Assembly: GCA_021827445.1 (NCBI GenBank)
Contig: JAKAVW010000007.1
Span: 1 to 25,438, forward strand
Length of the DNA: 25,438 nucleotides
Source of the DNA: Pseudomonadota bacterium
GTDB lineage: Bacteria; Pseudomonadota; Gammaproteobacteria; Acidithiobacillales; Acidithiobacillaceae
Direction: 5' to 3'
In this document: in pieces, positions 1 through 7,115 of the stretch
How positions within the stretch are numbered: position 1 is the stretch's first letter
How the letters are laid out: each line of letters opens with the position of its first letter
Position numbers and translations under genes: made by a program
Notes under the pieces: model-generated
Told to the model about the DNA's origin: nothing
Database searches by the model: none
What the model saw: only the letters and a program-made list of their open reading frames with translations

Positions 1-183
1 GCCCGGGGGCTGCTCTTCGCCGGATGGGTGGCGAACACCCTGAATCCTGCGGTTGCGGAAGGCACGTTGGAGACCTTGCAACAGCGTTTACCAGCACCCT
101 GTCTGGGTATGTTGCCCTACACCCCGATCTGGTCCGCCGCCGTCCTGAGCCCCTATCTGTCTCTTCCTGAGTGTTTATATTGA
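1..183 (+). CDS. bioD: Dethiobiotin synthetase, C-terminal fragment
   Basis: The window opens inside a reading frame in frame 1 that runs to TGA at 181-183 (60 codons visible). The residues GWVANTLNPA, followed by a LPAPCLGMLPY segment, resemble the C-terminal part of BioD, where a WVAN stretch and a PAPLLGE(I/L)P stretch close the P-loop ATPase fold. BioD makes dethiobiotin from 7,8-diaminopelargonate, CO2 and ATP in the cytoplasm, one step before BioB. The catalytic N-terminal P-loop lies outside the window, so the call rests on the tail alone. The bioB gene lies 10 kb away at 10498-11448, so the two last biotin genes are not in one operon here. Confidence 0.78.
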   Translation, partial: ARGLLFAGWVANTLNPAVAEGTLETLQQRLPAPCLGMLPYTPIWSAAVLSPYLSLPECLY

Positions 184-299
184 TGTTAGACTGATTCCGT
201 ATTGCCATAAAAAACAACAGGCAAGCGGTCGCGATGTCCGGGTGGAAAGTGCGTTCATCGCGGTAGGAATTGTAGATATTCTGATGGAGCGTGAGTATC

Positions 300-1196
300 A
301 TGAAATCATTCAAGAGCATATTGCTGTTGGTGGTGGCGAACCTGTTGATATTCGTCACCCTGTCGATCAGTTTTACCATCTTGATCGTCGTTATTTTGCC
401 GGCCTTCGGTGTCGATCTGCGTGCTTCGGTGCGCAGCGCGGATCTGCTCTGGGCGCTGGTGATCGGTTTTGGCGGTGCCTTTATTTCGCTGCTGATGTCG
501 AAACATCTGGCGCGCGCGGGGCTGCAGATGCAACGCATCGATACGCCGCAGTCGGCCAAGGAGCGTTTGGTGTACGACGCGGTCGCACAGCTCGCTAATC
601 GCCTGGGCATCCGCATGCCGGAAGTCTGGGTGTACTGGAATGATGAGCCCAATGCTTTCGCCACCGGACCGGGCCGCAATCACAGCATGGTCGCGGTGAG
701 CAGTGGTCTGGTCAATCTGCTCAGCGACCATGAGGTGCAGGCGGTACTGGCCCATGAGATGGGGCACGTATACAATGGCGACATGGTGAGTACCACCTTA
801 CTGCAAGGTTTGATGAATACGTTTGTATTCTGGCTCTCCATGCTGGCCGCGCGACAGTTTGACGACCGGCCCATGATTGCTTTCATGGTGTCCATAGTTT
901 TGCAGATTGGCCTGTCTTTCCTGGCGCTCATCCCTATTACCTGGTTTTCGCGCCGCCGGGAGTTTGCAGCGGATCGCTTTGCGGCCGAGCAGGTGGGCGT
1001 GGGTCCGATGATCTCGGCGCTGCAAAAACTACATCAGCGGGCGGAAGCCATGCATGTGGCGCATGATGTGGTGCGCGACCCCATGGCGACAGCCTACATT
1101 TCCGGAAGCTGGCGTGGCTGGTTTGCTACGCACCCCAGTCTGGAAGCACGGGTGGCGGCCCTGCAGGCGCTGCAAAACGGGTATAGTTACCGGTAA
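300..1196 (+). CDS. htpX: Membrane zinc metalloprotease HtpX (M48)
   Basis: This is an inner-membrane M48 protease that degrades misfolded membrane proteins, working alongside FtsH. Two hydrophobic segments lie near the N terminus (about residues 5-30 and 43-63). The zinc site HEMGH follows in VLAHEMGHVYNGD, and the third ligand is the glutamate of RREFAADRFA. Two further hydrophobic stretches lie between them. The length (298 aa) is normal for the family. A GTG at 291 is in frame, but GGAG at 286-289 would then lie only one base upstream. The ATG at 300 has a 10-base spacer and gives MKSFKS followed directly by the first membrane segment, so I chose it. It stands between bioD and the aat operon. 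I found no convincing promoter in the 116-base gap upstream. Confidence 0.93.
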   Translation: MKSFKSILLLVVANLLIFVTLSISFTILIVVILPAFGVDLRASVRSADLLWALVIGFGGAFISLLMSKHLARAGLQMQRIDTPQSAKERLVYDAVAQLANRLGIRMPEVWVYWNDEPNAFATGPGRNHSMVAVSSGLVNLLSDHEVQAVLAHEMGHVYNGDMVSTTLLQGLMNTFVFWLSMLAARQFDDRPMIAFMVSIVLQIGLSFLALIPITWFSRRREFAADRFAAEQVGVGPMISALQKLHQRAEAMHVAHDVVRDPMATAYISGSWRGWFATHPSLEARVAALQALQNGYSYR

Positions 1197-1249
1197 TTAG
1201 TACCGTAAAACGGGGGACTAGTCTTTGATGCAGGCAGGAGGCAGTGCAG

Positions 1250-1969
1250 TTGCGCCCTGAAGGCGTACGTCCGGTCCTCCTGCGCAGCCATGACCGGTCA
1301 GCCCCTTTTCCCGACCCGGAGCAGGCCGACGGCAACCTGGTTGCCATTGGTGGGGATTTATCACGGGAGCGCCTGCTCAGGGCTTATACGCAGGGCATCT
1401 TCCCTTGGTTTGGTGAGGAAGACCCCATTCTCTGGTGGTCTCCCGATCCCCGCGGTATTCTGGAACCCTCGGCGATACACACCAGTCGCAGTTTGCGCAA
1501 GTCGGCCCGTAACGGGGACTGGCAATACCACATGGACAGCGACTTTGCTGGCGTCATCGATGCTTGTGCGGAGCCACGTGCCGGGCAGGGCGGTACCTGG
1601 ATTACTCCGGCGGTGCGGGCCGCCTATCTGGATCTTTTTGCCGCCGGAGCGGCGCATTCCATGGAAGTCTATCAGCAGGACCGCCTGGTCGGCGGGCTCT
1701 ACGGCGTAGCCCTCGGCGGATTCTTTTTCGGAGAGTCCATGTTCAGCCGGGTGCCGGATGCCTCCAAACTGGCCCTTGTCCTGCTAGCGCGTCACCTCCA
1801 GCACTGGGGCTTTGGTCTGATCGATACCCAGTTCATCACACCACATCTGCAAAGTATGGGTGCACGCGAAGTTTCCCGCAGCGATTTTCTGCAAGCGCTT
1901 GCCTACCTGCGTACGCTGCAGCCGCAAGCCGACTGGAGGGCTTTGCTGCCCCTGCACGAGATGTTTTAA
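1250..1969 (+). CDS. aat: Leucyl/phenylalanyl-tRNA--protein transferase
   Basis: Aat transfers Leu or Phe from charged tRNA to N-terminal Lys or Arg of proteins, creating N-degrons recognised by ClpS/ClpAP. The family signature is clear: AIGGDLS, the YTQGIFPWF segment, WWSPDPRG, then GGLYGVALGGFFFGESMFS and SKLAL, with FIDTQ-type FGLIDTQ near the end. About 239 aa is normal. Start choice: a GTG at 1244 lies only two bases after the strong AGGAGG at 1236-1241, while the in-frame TTG at 1250 has an ideal 8-base spacer, so TTG is preferred. The gene heads an operon with bpt, whose start is two bases past this stop. The pairing matches the aat-bpt arrangement known in other proteobacteria. Confidence 0.95.
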   Translation: MRPEGVRPVLLRSHDRSAPFPDPEQADGNLVAIGGDLSRERLLRAYTQGIFPWFGEEDPILWWSPDPRGILEPSAIHTSRSLRKSARNGDWQYHMDSDFAGVIDACAEPRAGQGGTWITPAVRAAYLDLFAAGAAHSMEVYQQDRLVGGLYGVALGGFFFGESMFSRVPDASKLALVLLARHLQHWGFGLIDTQFITPHLQSMGAREVSRSDFLQALAYLRTLQPQADWRALLPLHEMF

Positions 1970-1971
1970 GG

Positions 1972-2682
1972 ATGGCCTTTTATCTTTCCGCGTTGCAGCG
2001 TTGCCCCTATTTACCCGATCAGGAAGAGCTTTTGGTGCTCAGCGATCCCCGTGAAAGAGTGGGCAGCACCCAATATGACCAACTCTTGCAGAAAGGATTT
2101 CGGCGCAATGGCCCAGTCGCTTATCGGCCTATGTGCCCTCAGTGTGATGCCTGTGTCTCGGTGCGCATTCCTGTCGCCGATTTTCAGCCGGATCGTAGCC
2201 AGCGCCGCACCTGGGCGAGGAATCAGGAGATTCAAATGCGTGAACAGGCCCCGCAATGGGATGCCGCCCACGCCCGTCTCTTCGCCGAATATCAGCGCTG
2301 GCGGCATCCGGGGGGCGGCATGGACGAGCACGCGGATCGCCTGTACCGGGAAATGATTGTCGAAACCGGTGGGGTTGAGGCCCGCCTGCTGGTGCTTGAG
2401 CAGGGTGAGCGCCTGCTGGCGGTGGCACTGGTGGATGTGTTGAGCAGTGGTGTGTCCGCGGTCTACACTTTTTACACACCGGATTTGCCGCAACGTGGCC
2501 TGGGCACCTTTGCCATTCTCAGCCAGATTGAATGGACCAGGAAGCAGTGCTTGCCCCACCTTTATCTCGGCTATTGGGTCGCCAGCAGCCCGAAAATGGA
2601 CTATAAAAAGCACTTTCGCCCTCTGGAGGGCTTTGTGGCCGGTGACTGGCGTCTGCTGTCAGCGGCGCGTAAACGCGGATGA
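1972..2682 (+). CDS. bpt: Aspartate/glutamate leucyltransferase (Bpt)
   Basis: Bpt is a bacterial relative of eukaryotic arginyltransferase that adds Leu to N-terminal Asp or Glu, completing the Leu N-degron branch started by Aat. At the N terminus, CPYLPDQEE is the conserved cysteine segment, and MCPQCDACVSVRIPV is the CxxCxxC...RI block. In the C-terminal GNAT-like domain, LGTFAILSQIEW, YLGYWV, KMDYK and RPLE are typical. The product is 236 aa. The frame stays open well upstream, but homology begins at this ATG, two bases after the aat stop; GGAG at 1935-1938 belongs to aat, so translation is probably coupled. The TGA overlaps the ATG of the next gene (ATGA). Confidence 0.93.
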   Translation: MAFYLSALQRCPYLPDQEELLVLSDPRERVGSTQYDQLLQKGFRRNGPVAYRPMCPQCDACVSVRIPVADFQPDRSQRRTWARNQEIQMREQAPQWDAAHARLFAEYQRWRHPGGGMDEHADRLYREMIVETGGVEARLLVLEQGERLLAVALVDVLSSGVSAVYTFYTPDLPQRGLGTFAILSQIEWTRKQCLPHLYLGYWVASSPKMDYKKHFRPLEGFVAGDWRLLSAARKRG

Positions 2683-3458
2683 ACCACGTCGCACCGAATA
2701 TTTTCAGCACCTTCTCGCCATGGACCATAGCAGGGGTAATGGGCCTCCTGGGTAGTGCCTGGGCTTTGTCCGCCTGGCAGCGTCTCGGGGTAGGCAAGGA
2801 ACTGCTTTGGTCCGCGGCGCGGGCGACGGTCCAATTGGGAATGATGGGGTTTTTGCTGGGCTGGCTGTTCCGCCAGCACCAACCGCTTTTGCTGGTACTC
2901 TTCCTGGTGGCCATGACCCTGATGGCCGGTCGCTTTAATCGTAAGCGTGGTGCCGGTATCCCTCACGCCTACTGGATCGGAGTGATCAGCATCACTGTGG
3001 CGACTACCGTCACCCTCGGCTGGATGCTCCTGTCCGGGTTGGTCTTCTGGCGCGGCGAATCATTGGTCCCCATTGGTGGTATGATTATTGGCAACGCGAT
3101 GAATGCGGTATCGCTGGCGCTCAACCGTCTGCGCAGTGAGGTGGAGCAACGCGAGGATATGCTGCTGGCTATGTTGGCCCTCGGCGCTCATCATCGCCAG
3201 GCTATGCGTAGCCTGTATAGCAGCGTTGTGCGCAGTTCCCTGATTCCAACTATTGATAGCCTGAAGAGTGTTGGGATGATTCACATCCCAGGTATTACGG
3301 CGGGAATGATTCTGGCGGGTATGGCGCCGCTCGCTGCGGTATCCATGCAATTGGTAGTGATGGTGATGTTGACCGCGTCGGTAACCTTAAGTGTCTCCAC
3401 CGCAGTCCTGCTGGCGGCACCGCGCGCTCTGATTTTTTCTCAACGTATTGAGGGGTAA
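2679..3458 (+). CDS. fetB: FetB-family (UPF0014) ABC permease, orphan
   Basis: This is a polytopic membrane protein of 259 aa with about seven hydrophobic segments. The family block is IGGMIIGNAMNAVSLALNRL (about residues 131-150), followed by the HHRQAMRSLYSS and LIPTIDSLKSVGMIHIPGITAGMILAGMAP region typical of FetB/YbbM and plant ALS3/STAR2. In E. coli FetAB exports iron or raises iron-stress tolerance together with the ATPase FetA. No FetA gene is in this window, so either the ATPase is elsewhere or the protein acts differently; iron as substrate is only family inference. It starts on an ATGA overlap with bpt, indicating coupled translation. Confidence 0.85.
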   Translation: MNHVAPNIFSTFSPWTIAGVMGLLGSAWALSAWQRLGVGKELLWSAARATVQLGMMGFLLGWLFRQHQPLLLVLFLVAMTLMAGRFNRKRGAGIPHAYWIGVISITVATTVTLGWMLLSGLVFWRGESLVPIGGMIIGNAMNAVSLALNRLRSEVEQREDMLLAMLALGAHHRQAMRSLYSSVVRSSLIPTIDSLKSVGMIHIPGITAGMILAGMAPLAAVSMQLVVMVMLTASVTLSVSTAVLLAAPRALIFSQRIEG

Positions 3459-3465
3459 TACTCTA

Positions 3466-4071
3466 ATGGCGGCTTTGGCCGGACGTTTTCGCGGCTTTTT
3501 GCCAGTGGTGGTTGATGTGGAAACGGCAGGATTTGATCCTGACCGTAATGCTTTGCTGGAAGTGGCTGCGATTATCATTGGCGGCGAAGTGGGGCAGTTA
3601 CGGCCGGTAGCCGCTCACCACTTTCATGTGCAACCCTTTGCCGGGGCCGTGCTCGACCCGGCGGCATTGGCATTCACGGGTATTGATCCATTTCAGCCTC
3701 TGCGCGGTGCGATTTCCGAGGAAGAAACCTTGCGCGGGATCTTCAGACCGGTGCGCACGGCTGTAAAGGCTGCCCAATGTCGGCGTGCCATTCTTGTGGG
3801 GCATAATGCCTCTTTTGACCTGTCTTTTATCAAAGCAGCAGAAAAGCGGACGGGCGTTAAAAATAATCCTTTTCATCTTTTCAGCACCTTTGACACCGTC
3901 AGTCTGGCCGGGTTGGCCTATGGTGAGACCGTGCTGGCCAAGGCCGCTATGGCCGCCGGTCTGGACTGGGATCATACGCAGGCGCATTCAGCACTCTATG
4001 ATGCGCGCCAGACGGCGGAATTATTCTGCCGGATTGTGAATCGCTATGATCTCAACCGGGAGCACCTCTGA
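3466..4071 (+). CDS. rnt: Ribonuclease T (DEDDh 3'-5' exonuclease)
   Basis: RNase T trims the 3' ends of tRNA, 5S and other stable RNAs. The exonuclease motifs are all visible in the 201-aa product: FLPVVVDVETAGF gives Asp17 and Glu19, GHNASFDLSF gives Asp118, and AHSALYDA gives His174 and Asp179 (DEDDh class). FRGFLPVV before the first motif matches RNase T more closely than DNA polymerase III epsilon. A TTG at 3448 would lengthen the ORF back into fetB, but AGGGG at 3451-3455 fits the ATG at 3466 (10-base spacer). It sits seven bases after the fetB stop as the last gene of the aat operon. Confidence 0.9.
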   Translation: MAALAGRFRGFLPVVVDVETAGFDPDRNALLEVAAIIIGGEVGQLRPVAAHHFHVQPFAGAVLDPAALAFTGIDPFQPLRGAISEEETLRGIFRPVRTAVKAAQCRRAILVGHNASFDLSFIKAAEKRTGVKNNPFHLFSTFDTVSLAGLAYGETVLAKAAMAAGLDWDHTQAHSALYDARQTAELFCRIVNRYDLNREHL

Positions 4072-4095
4072 AGCAGGACCAGCATGTCGCGCGTC

Positions 4096-4104
4096 TGCTA
4101 GAAT
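4096..4104 (+). promoter_or_regulatory. Candidate extended -10 promoter
   Basis: TG-C-TAGAAT at 4096-4104 matches an extended -10 element (TGn followed by a 5/6 TATAAT match). No good -35 lies 16-18 bases upstream, as is usual for extended -10 promoters. It lies in the 75-base gap after rnt and would give a leader of about 36 bases for the flavin reductase gene at 4147. Confidence 0.45.
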
Positions 4105-4146
4105 GCCCGCTAAATTTTTTTAATATTGTTATGAAAGGATGTGCTT

Positions 4147-5163
4147 ATGCCTTACCGCCTGCATATTGAACCCAGTGGCCACGAGATGGATTGCGATAGT
4201 GATGAAACTATCCTGGAGGCCGCGCTACGGCATGGTTTCAACATCCCCTATAGTTGCCGCAATGGTACCTGTGCGGCTTGCAAGGGACGCATTCTCAGTG
4301 GCGAAGTGGATTACGGGAAGGTGGAAGAAAAAGTGTTGTCGGCGGTGGAGAAGGAGACGGGGTTGGCGCTCTTCTGTCAGGCCATGCCCTTGTCCGATGT
4401 GACCATAGAAGTTCGGGAGATCGGCGCTGCCAAGGATATTCAGATTAAAACCCTGCCATCGCGGGTGGCTAAAATAGTGGATTTGGCACCTGATGTGCGT
4501 GCGCTCTTTCTAAAAATGCCTACTACAGAGCGCCTGCAGTTCCTTCCTGGGCAGTACATCGACATCCTTCTGAAAGATGGCGGCAGGCGGGGGTTTTCCC
4601 TCGCCAATATACCCGGCGACGATACGCTGTTAGAACTGCACATTAAAAAAGTGCCTGGCGGCGCCTTTACCGGGCATGTTTTCGGTGCTTTGAAAGAAAA
4701 GGATATCCTGCGTTTTGAAGGGCCGTTAGGCACCTTTTTTATTCGTCAGGAATCCACTCGTCCTTTGCTGATGGTCGCCACCGGCACCGGCTTTGCACCT
4801 ATTAAGAGTATGCTCGAGTCGCTCTTCGCGCAGGGCTCCGTACGTCCGATCCATTTTTATTGGGGTGTACGTCATGCGGAAGATTTTTATTATCAGGATT
4901 TACTGAGTGAATGGCAGTTGCGGCACGACCATTTTCGGGTAACCCGGATCGTATCGCGTCCGGATGCTTCCTGGTTGGGAGCTACCGGTTATGTTACTGC
5001 ACAAGTCATTCATGATTTTTCAGACGCAAGCGCAATCGATGCCTATATTTGTGGGCATCCTGATATGGTGTTTTCCTTATCCGATGCTTTACAGGGAGCA
5101 GGATTGAATCCAGAACATATTTTTGCCGATGCATTTGTATTTGCCAAAGCAAAAACAAGCTGA
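4147..5163 (+). CDS. 2Fe-2S ferredoxin/flavin NAD(P)H reductase, AscD-like
   Basis: The 338-aa protein fuses an N-terminal plant-type 2Fe-2S ferredoxin domain to a ferredoxin-NADP reductase module. The cluster ligands are Cys37, Cys42 and Cys45 (CRNGTCAAC, Cx4Cx2C) and Cys77 (LFCQA). The flavin site is RGFSLANIP; the nucleotide site is ATGTGFAPIKSML, and the closing block is CGHPDMV. This layout matches CDP-6-deoxy-3,4-glucoseen reductase and related electron-transfer components of hydroxylases. No partner oxygenase or deoxysugar gene is nearby, so the substrate is unknown. GTG at 4141 is in frame, but AAGGA at 4135-4139 fits ATG 4147 (7-base spacer). The 3' end is AT-rich compared with its neighbours. 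Confidence 0.85.
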   Translation: MPYRLHIEPSGHEMDCDSDETILEAALRHGFNIPYSCRNGTCAACKGRILSGEVDYGKVEEKVLSAVEKETGLALFCQAMPLSDVTIEVREIGAAKDIQIKTLPSRVAKIVDLAPDVRALFLKMPTTERLQFLPGQYIDILLKDGGRRGFSLANIPGDDTLLELHIKKVPGGAFTGHVFGALKEKDILRFEGPLGTFFIRQESTRPLLMVATGTGFAPIKSMLESLFAQGSVRPIHFYWGVRHAEDFYYQDLLSEWQLRHDHFRVTRIVSRPDASWLGATGYVTAQVIHDFSDASAIDAYICGHPDMVFSLSDALQGAGLNPEHIFADAFVFAKAKTS

Positions 5164-5225
5164 CATAATTACCGTATTGGTGATTTTTTCCGCCATGGCA
5201 ACCTAATTTTAAGGAGTGATCGAGT

Positions 5226-5594
5226 ATGGAAGCGCAAGCAAAAAAACGTCACCGCCGTACCTCAGAAGAGCGTCTGGCGGATTTGGAAGAGAAACAACGC
5301 CAGACAGAAATGCGGCTGCGTGAGCAGTTGGCAAAATTCGAACAGCAGAAACGGAGTTTGCAGGAAAACCCGCGTGCACGTCGTGAGCGTGAAGCACAAC
5401 GCCGGTCATTGATGGACCGCATTTCTCGTTTGGTGCCTGATTGGGAGCCCGCACAGATTCTTGCAGCTGTCGCTGAAGTTCGTGACCGCGTGGGTGATAA
5501 TGGCCATCTGCTGGGTGAATTGGATAACCGTGGAAACGCGCTCATGCAGGAACTGAAGCCCCGTCGCGGCCGGCGTCCCCGTTCCGCGATTTAA
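5226..5594 (+). CDS. Small basic coiled-coil protein, function unknown
   Basis: This gene encodes 122 aa with AAGGAG at 5211-5216 and an ATG at 5226. I do not recognise a family. The first half (about residues 10-65) is almost all Lys, Arg, Glu, Gln, Leu and Ala with heptad-like spacing, a predicted long coiled coil. A short neutral stretch with VPDWEPAQILAAVAEVRDRV follows, and the tail is strongly basic (KPRRGRRPRS), suggesting nucleic-acid binding. There is no signal peptide or membrane segment. It stands alone between the flavin reductase, 62 bases upstream, and two tandem terminators. The clear ribosome site and terminators make a real gene likely; the role is open. Confidence 0.75.
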   Translation: MEAQAKKRHRRTSEERLADLEEKQRQTEMRLREQLAKFEQQKRSLQENPRARREREAQRRSLMDRISRLVPDWEPAQILAAVAEVRDRVGDNGHLLGELDNRGNALMQELKPRRGRRPRSAI

Positions 5595-5598
5595 TCCC

Positions 5599-5616
5599 CC
5601 GCTCTGAGCGGTTTTT
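5599..5616 (+). terminator. Rho-independent terminator T1
   Basis: Stem CCGCT (5599-5603) pairs with AGCGG (5607-5611) around a 3-base loop, followed by TTTTT at 5612-5616. It starts five bases after the stop of the coiled-coil gene. Confidence 0.65.
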
Positions 5617-5627
5617 CACATACAGAG

Positions 5628-5660
5628 GCCCCCGAAGCGATGAGCATGCGGGGGCTTTTT
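5628..5660 (+). terminator. Rho-independent terminator T2
   Basis: GCCCCCG (5628-5634) pairs with CGGGGGC (5649-5655), giving a 7-bp GC stem with a 14-base loop, then TTTTT at 5656-5660. This stem is stronger than T1, 12 bases upstream. The reverse strand has no T-run, so it acts on + strand transcripts only. Confidence 0.85.
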
Positions 5661-5677
5661 GTAATACGACATTCCAA

Positions 5678-5989
5678 CTAACGCTTTTTGCATCCCCGCC
5701 AGCGCGCCAGCGTTGGTACGCGGTGCGCCATGTATGCGCGGATATACCATGGGGTATTGCGGTTGCGCATCAATTGACGGACACGGTGCTGCATGGCGTC
5801 CAGCGTCAGTTCCGGTTCCTTGAACTGGCCCGCCCCATAGCAGTAGCTACAGTAACGGGTGCTATGGCTGCCATCGGCCTCCGTCCCGCCACCTCGGGGA
5901 TCAAACTGCAGCGGCATACCACAACTCTGGCAGCGGTTTTTCTCAATTTTCAGTTGGCGTATACATTTTCCCATGGCGAAATTAGACAT
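5678..5989 (-). CDS. Small zinc-ribbon protein
   Basis: This product of 103 aa resembles the 'putative zinc ribbon' family: CQSCGMPL (Cys20, Cys23), then a glycine-rich turn with GGGTEADGS, then YCSYCY (Cys47, Cys50), followed by a helical basic region (QHRVRQLMRNRNTPWYIR). The four cysteines probably bind one zinc. The role is unknown. The first ATG overlaps the end of the upstream membrane-protein gene by 8 bases, and GGAGG directly abuts it; a second ATG (codon 6, 5972-5974) lies 15 bases from the same GGAGG, so the start is uncertain. The overlap indicates co-transcription with that membrane protein. Confidence 0.8.
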   Translation of the reverse strand: MSNFAMGKCIRQLKIEKNRCQSCGMPLQFDPRGGGTEADGSHSTRYCSYCYGAGQFKEPELTLDAMQHRVRQLMRNRNTPWYIRAYMAHRVPTLARWRGCKKR

Positions 5990-6920
5990 CCTCCGGTGCT
6001 ACCAGTTCAAGGGCCTCAATATAGATATGTGCCATACCCAGCAGGAACACCACATTGGGGAGAATAAATACCAGCGCACCGGCCAGACCAACCCCCATGC
6101 TGAGCCCCGTGTTATATAAGGAGGTGCTCGTTGCCACCGGTTGCGCAAGTATTTCGCCGCCGATGAGTCTGTCGCCAGACAGTGTCCCCAGCATTTGCCA
6201 GAACATGTCTGCACTGCGGCTGATTTCTGCGGCCAGCACGGGGGTGGCAGCCGTTAGTGCCATGCTGTATCCAGTGTAGAGAATCACCGCGATGATAATC
6301 CCCATAACCGTTGCCAAAGCGGCGAGCAGCAACATCATCAGCAGAATAGAACCTGGTTTATTGCGCGCGATGGCGATGGTATGACGGAGTGAGTTGCCTA
6401 CGCTTTCGCCGTGCCACAAAGCGGGTCCGGAGAGATTGAAGACAATAATGGCGAGGACGAAGACAATGGCGTTTACCAACATGATGGCAGGGAACAGCGG
6501 GACAAAGAGCATCGCGCCAACCCCCGGTATTCTGCAAGCGAGAAATCCCAACACTTCTACGACAAAAATGCCCAACAGCAAAAGACTTTCAATAATCAGC
6601 AGCCCCAGCAGACGCGGCAGCACCCGTATGCCAAAGCGGAGACTTTTAGCTATCCCCGGTAATGGGTCGCCGCGCGCCTCGTGCAGTAGAACACCGCCAG
6701 CGCCCAGGTAGCCGACACCAAAACTGATCAGCAGAATGATTATCCCAATGGTGGCGCCTGCCCATCCTCCAGGCCATTGCGCGAAGAGTTCCAGGCCGGT
6801 CATGCCCAGGAAAACGGCGATGACGTACACCAGAATGGGTTGCCATAAGGTGATGCCGCGAAGTGCTCGCAACAACAAAGAAAAAGACAGGTCTCCCTGG
6901 CTGGGTGTATGGGTAAACAT
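5982..6920 (-). CDS. Polytopic inner-membrane protein, family not recognised
   Basis: The 312-aa product has six clear hydrophobic segments at roughly residues 24-44, 51-77, 103-127, 136-161, 193-216 and 272-300. Between segments 4 and 5 lies a conserved-looking cytoplasmic stretch, ALWHGESVGNSLRHTIAIARNKPGS, that resembles the repeat seen in bacterial 'glycerophosphoryl diester phosphodiesterase membrane domain'/YciC-like proteins, but I cannot assign it firmly. AAGGA lies about eight bases before the ATG. The gene is divergent from tetR and overlaps the zinc-ribbon gene downstream, so the two probably work together. Confidence 0.8.
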   Translation of the reverse strand: MFTHTPSQGDLSFSLLLRALRGITLWQPILVYVIAVFLGMTGLELFAQWPGGWAGATIGIIILLISFGVGYLGAGGVLLHEARGDPLPGIAKSLRFGIRVLPRLLGLLIIESLLLLGIFVVEVLGFLACRIPGVGAMLFVPLFPAIMLVNAIVFVLAIIVFNLSGPALWHGESVGNSLRHTIAIARNKPGSILLMMLLLAALATVMGIIIAVILYTGYSMALTAATPVLAAEISRSADMFWQMLGTLSGDRLIGGEILAQPVATSTSLYNTGLSMGVGLAGALVFILPNVVFLLGMAHIYIEALELVAPEDV

Positions 6921-6952
6921 GTGTGCTTCCTTTGCCGAAATCTTTGGCGCCT

Positions 6953-6961
6953 AGAATAGCA
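6953..6961 (-). promoter_or_regulatory. Candidate extended -10 promoter for the membrane-protein gene
   Basis: On the - strand the segment reads TGC-TATTCT, an extended -10 with a 4/6 hexamer. Transcription would start near 6946 and give a leader of about 26 bases before the ATG at 6920. No good -35 is visible. Confidence 0.45.
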
Positions 6962-6975
6962 AATTGCAGACGGAT

Positions 6976-6998
6976 GGTGGATAACTAAACTATCCACC
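6976..6998. repeat. Perfect 8-bp inverted repeat, candidate operator
   Basis: GGTGGATA (6976-6983) and TATCCACC (6991-6998) are exact inverse complements separated by seven bases. The dyad lies between the divergent promoters of the membrane-protein gene and tetR, just upstream of the former's -10 and about 13 bases before the -35 of the latter. There is no T-run, so an operator is more likely than a terminator. Confidence 0.5.
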
Positions 6999-7010
6999 TT
7001 TGTCTATGGA

Positions 7011-7039
7011 GGGACAATCGCCGTGGGTGGTGCTACACT
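7011..7039 (+). promoter_or_regulatory. Candidate sigma-70 promoter of tetR-argB
   Basis: GGGACA (7011-7016, 4/6 match to TTGACA), a 17-base spacer and TACACT (7034-7039, 4/6), preceded by TGC as an extended -10. The predicted start is near 7046, immediately before the dyad at 7051-7062. Confidence 0.5.
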
Positions 7040-7050
7040 GCCCGGATATT

Positions 7051-7062
7051 GACCGATTGGTC
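7051..7062. promoter_or_regulatory. Candidate TetR operator, tetR promoter copy
   Basis: GACC-GATT-GGTC is a dyad placed just after the predicted transcription start of tetR-argB, a usual autorepression position. A 12-bp element agreeing at nine positions sits at 9810-9821 in the pagL promoter. Confidence 0.5.
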
Positions 7063-7115
7063 GGGTGTTGCGCAAGTGCAGTCGCGACGTGCAGATTGGG
7101 GGCGGAGGAGGGTTC

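Noticed and set aside
242..598. 118-codon open frame overlapping the start of htpX
   Set aside because: It is out of frame with the clear htpX protein and has no recognisable motif.
1187..1196. TTACCGGTAA perfect palindrome at the htpX stop codon
   Set aside because: It is made of the last htpX codons plus the stop, is not near a promoter, and probably arises by chance.
1290..1299. TGACCGGTCA palindrome resembling the TetR element
   Set aside because: It lies inside aat coding sequence, not in a promoter, and differs in spacing from the two candidate operators.
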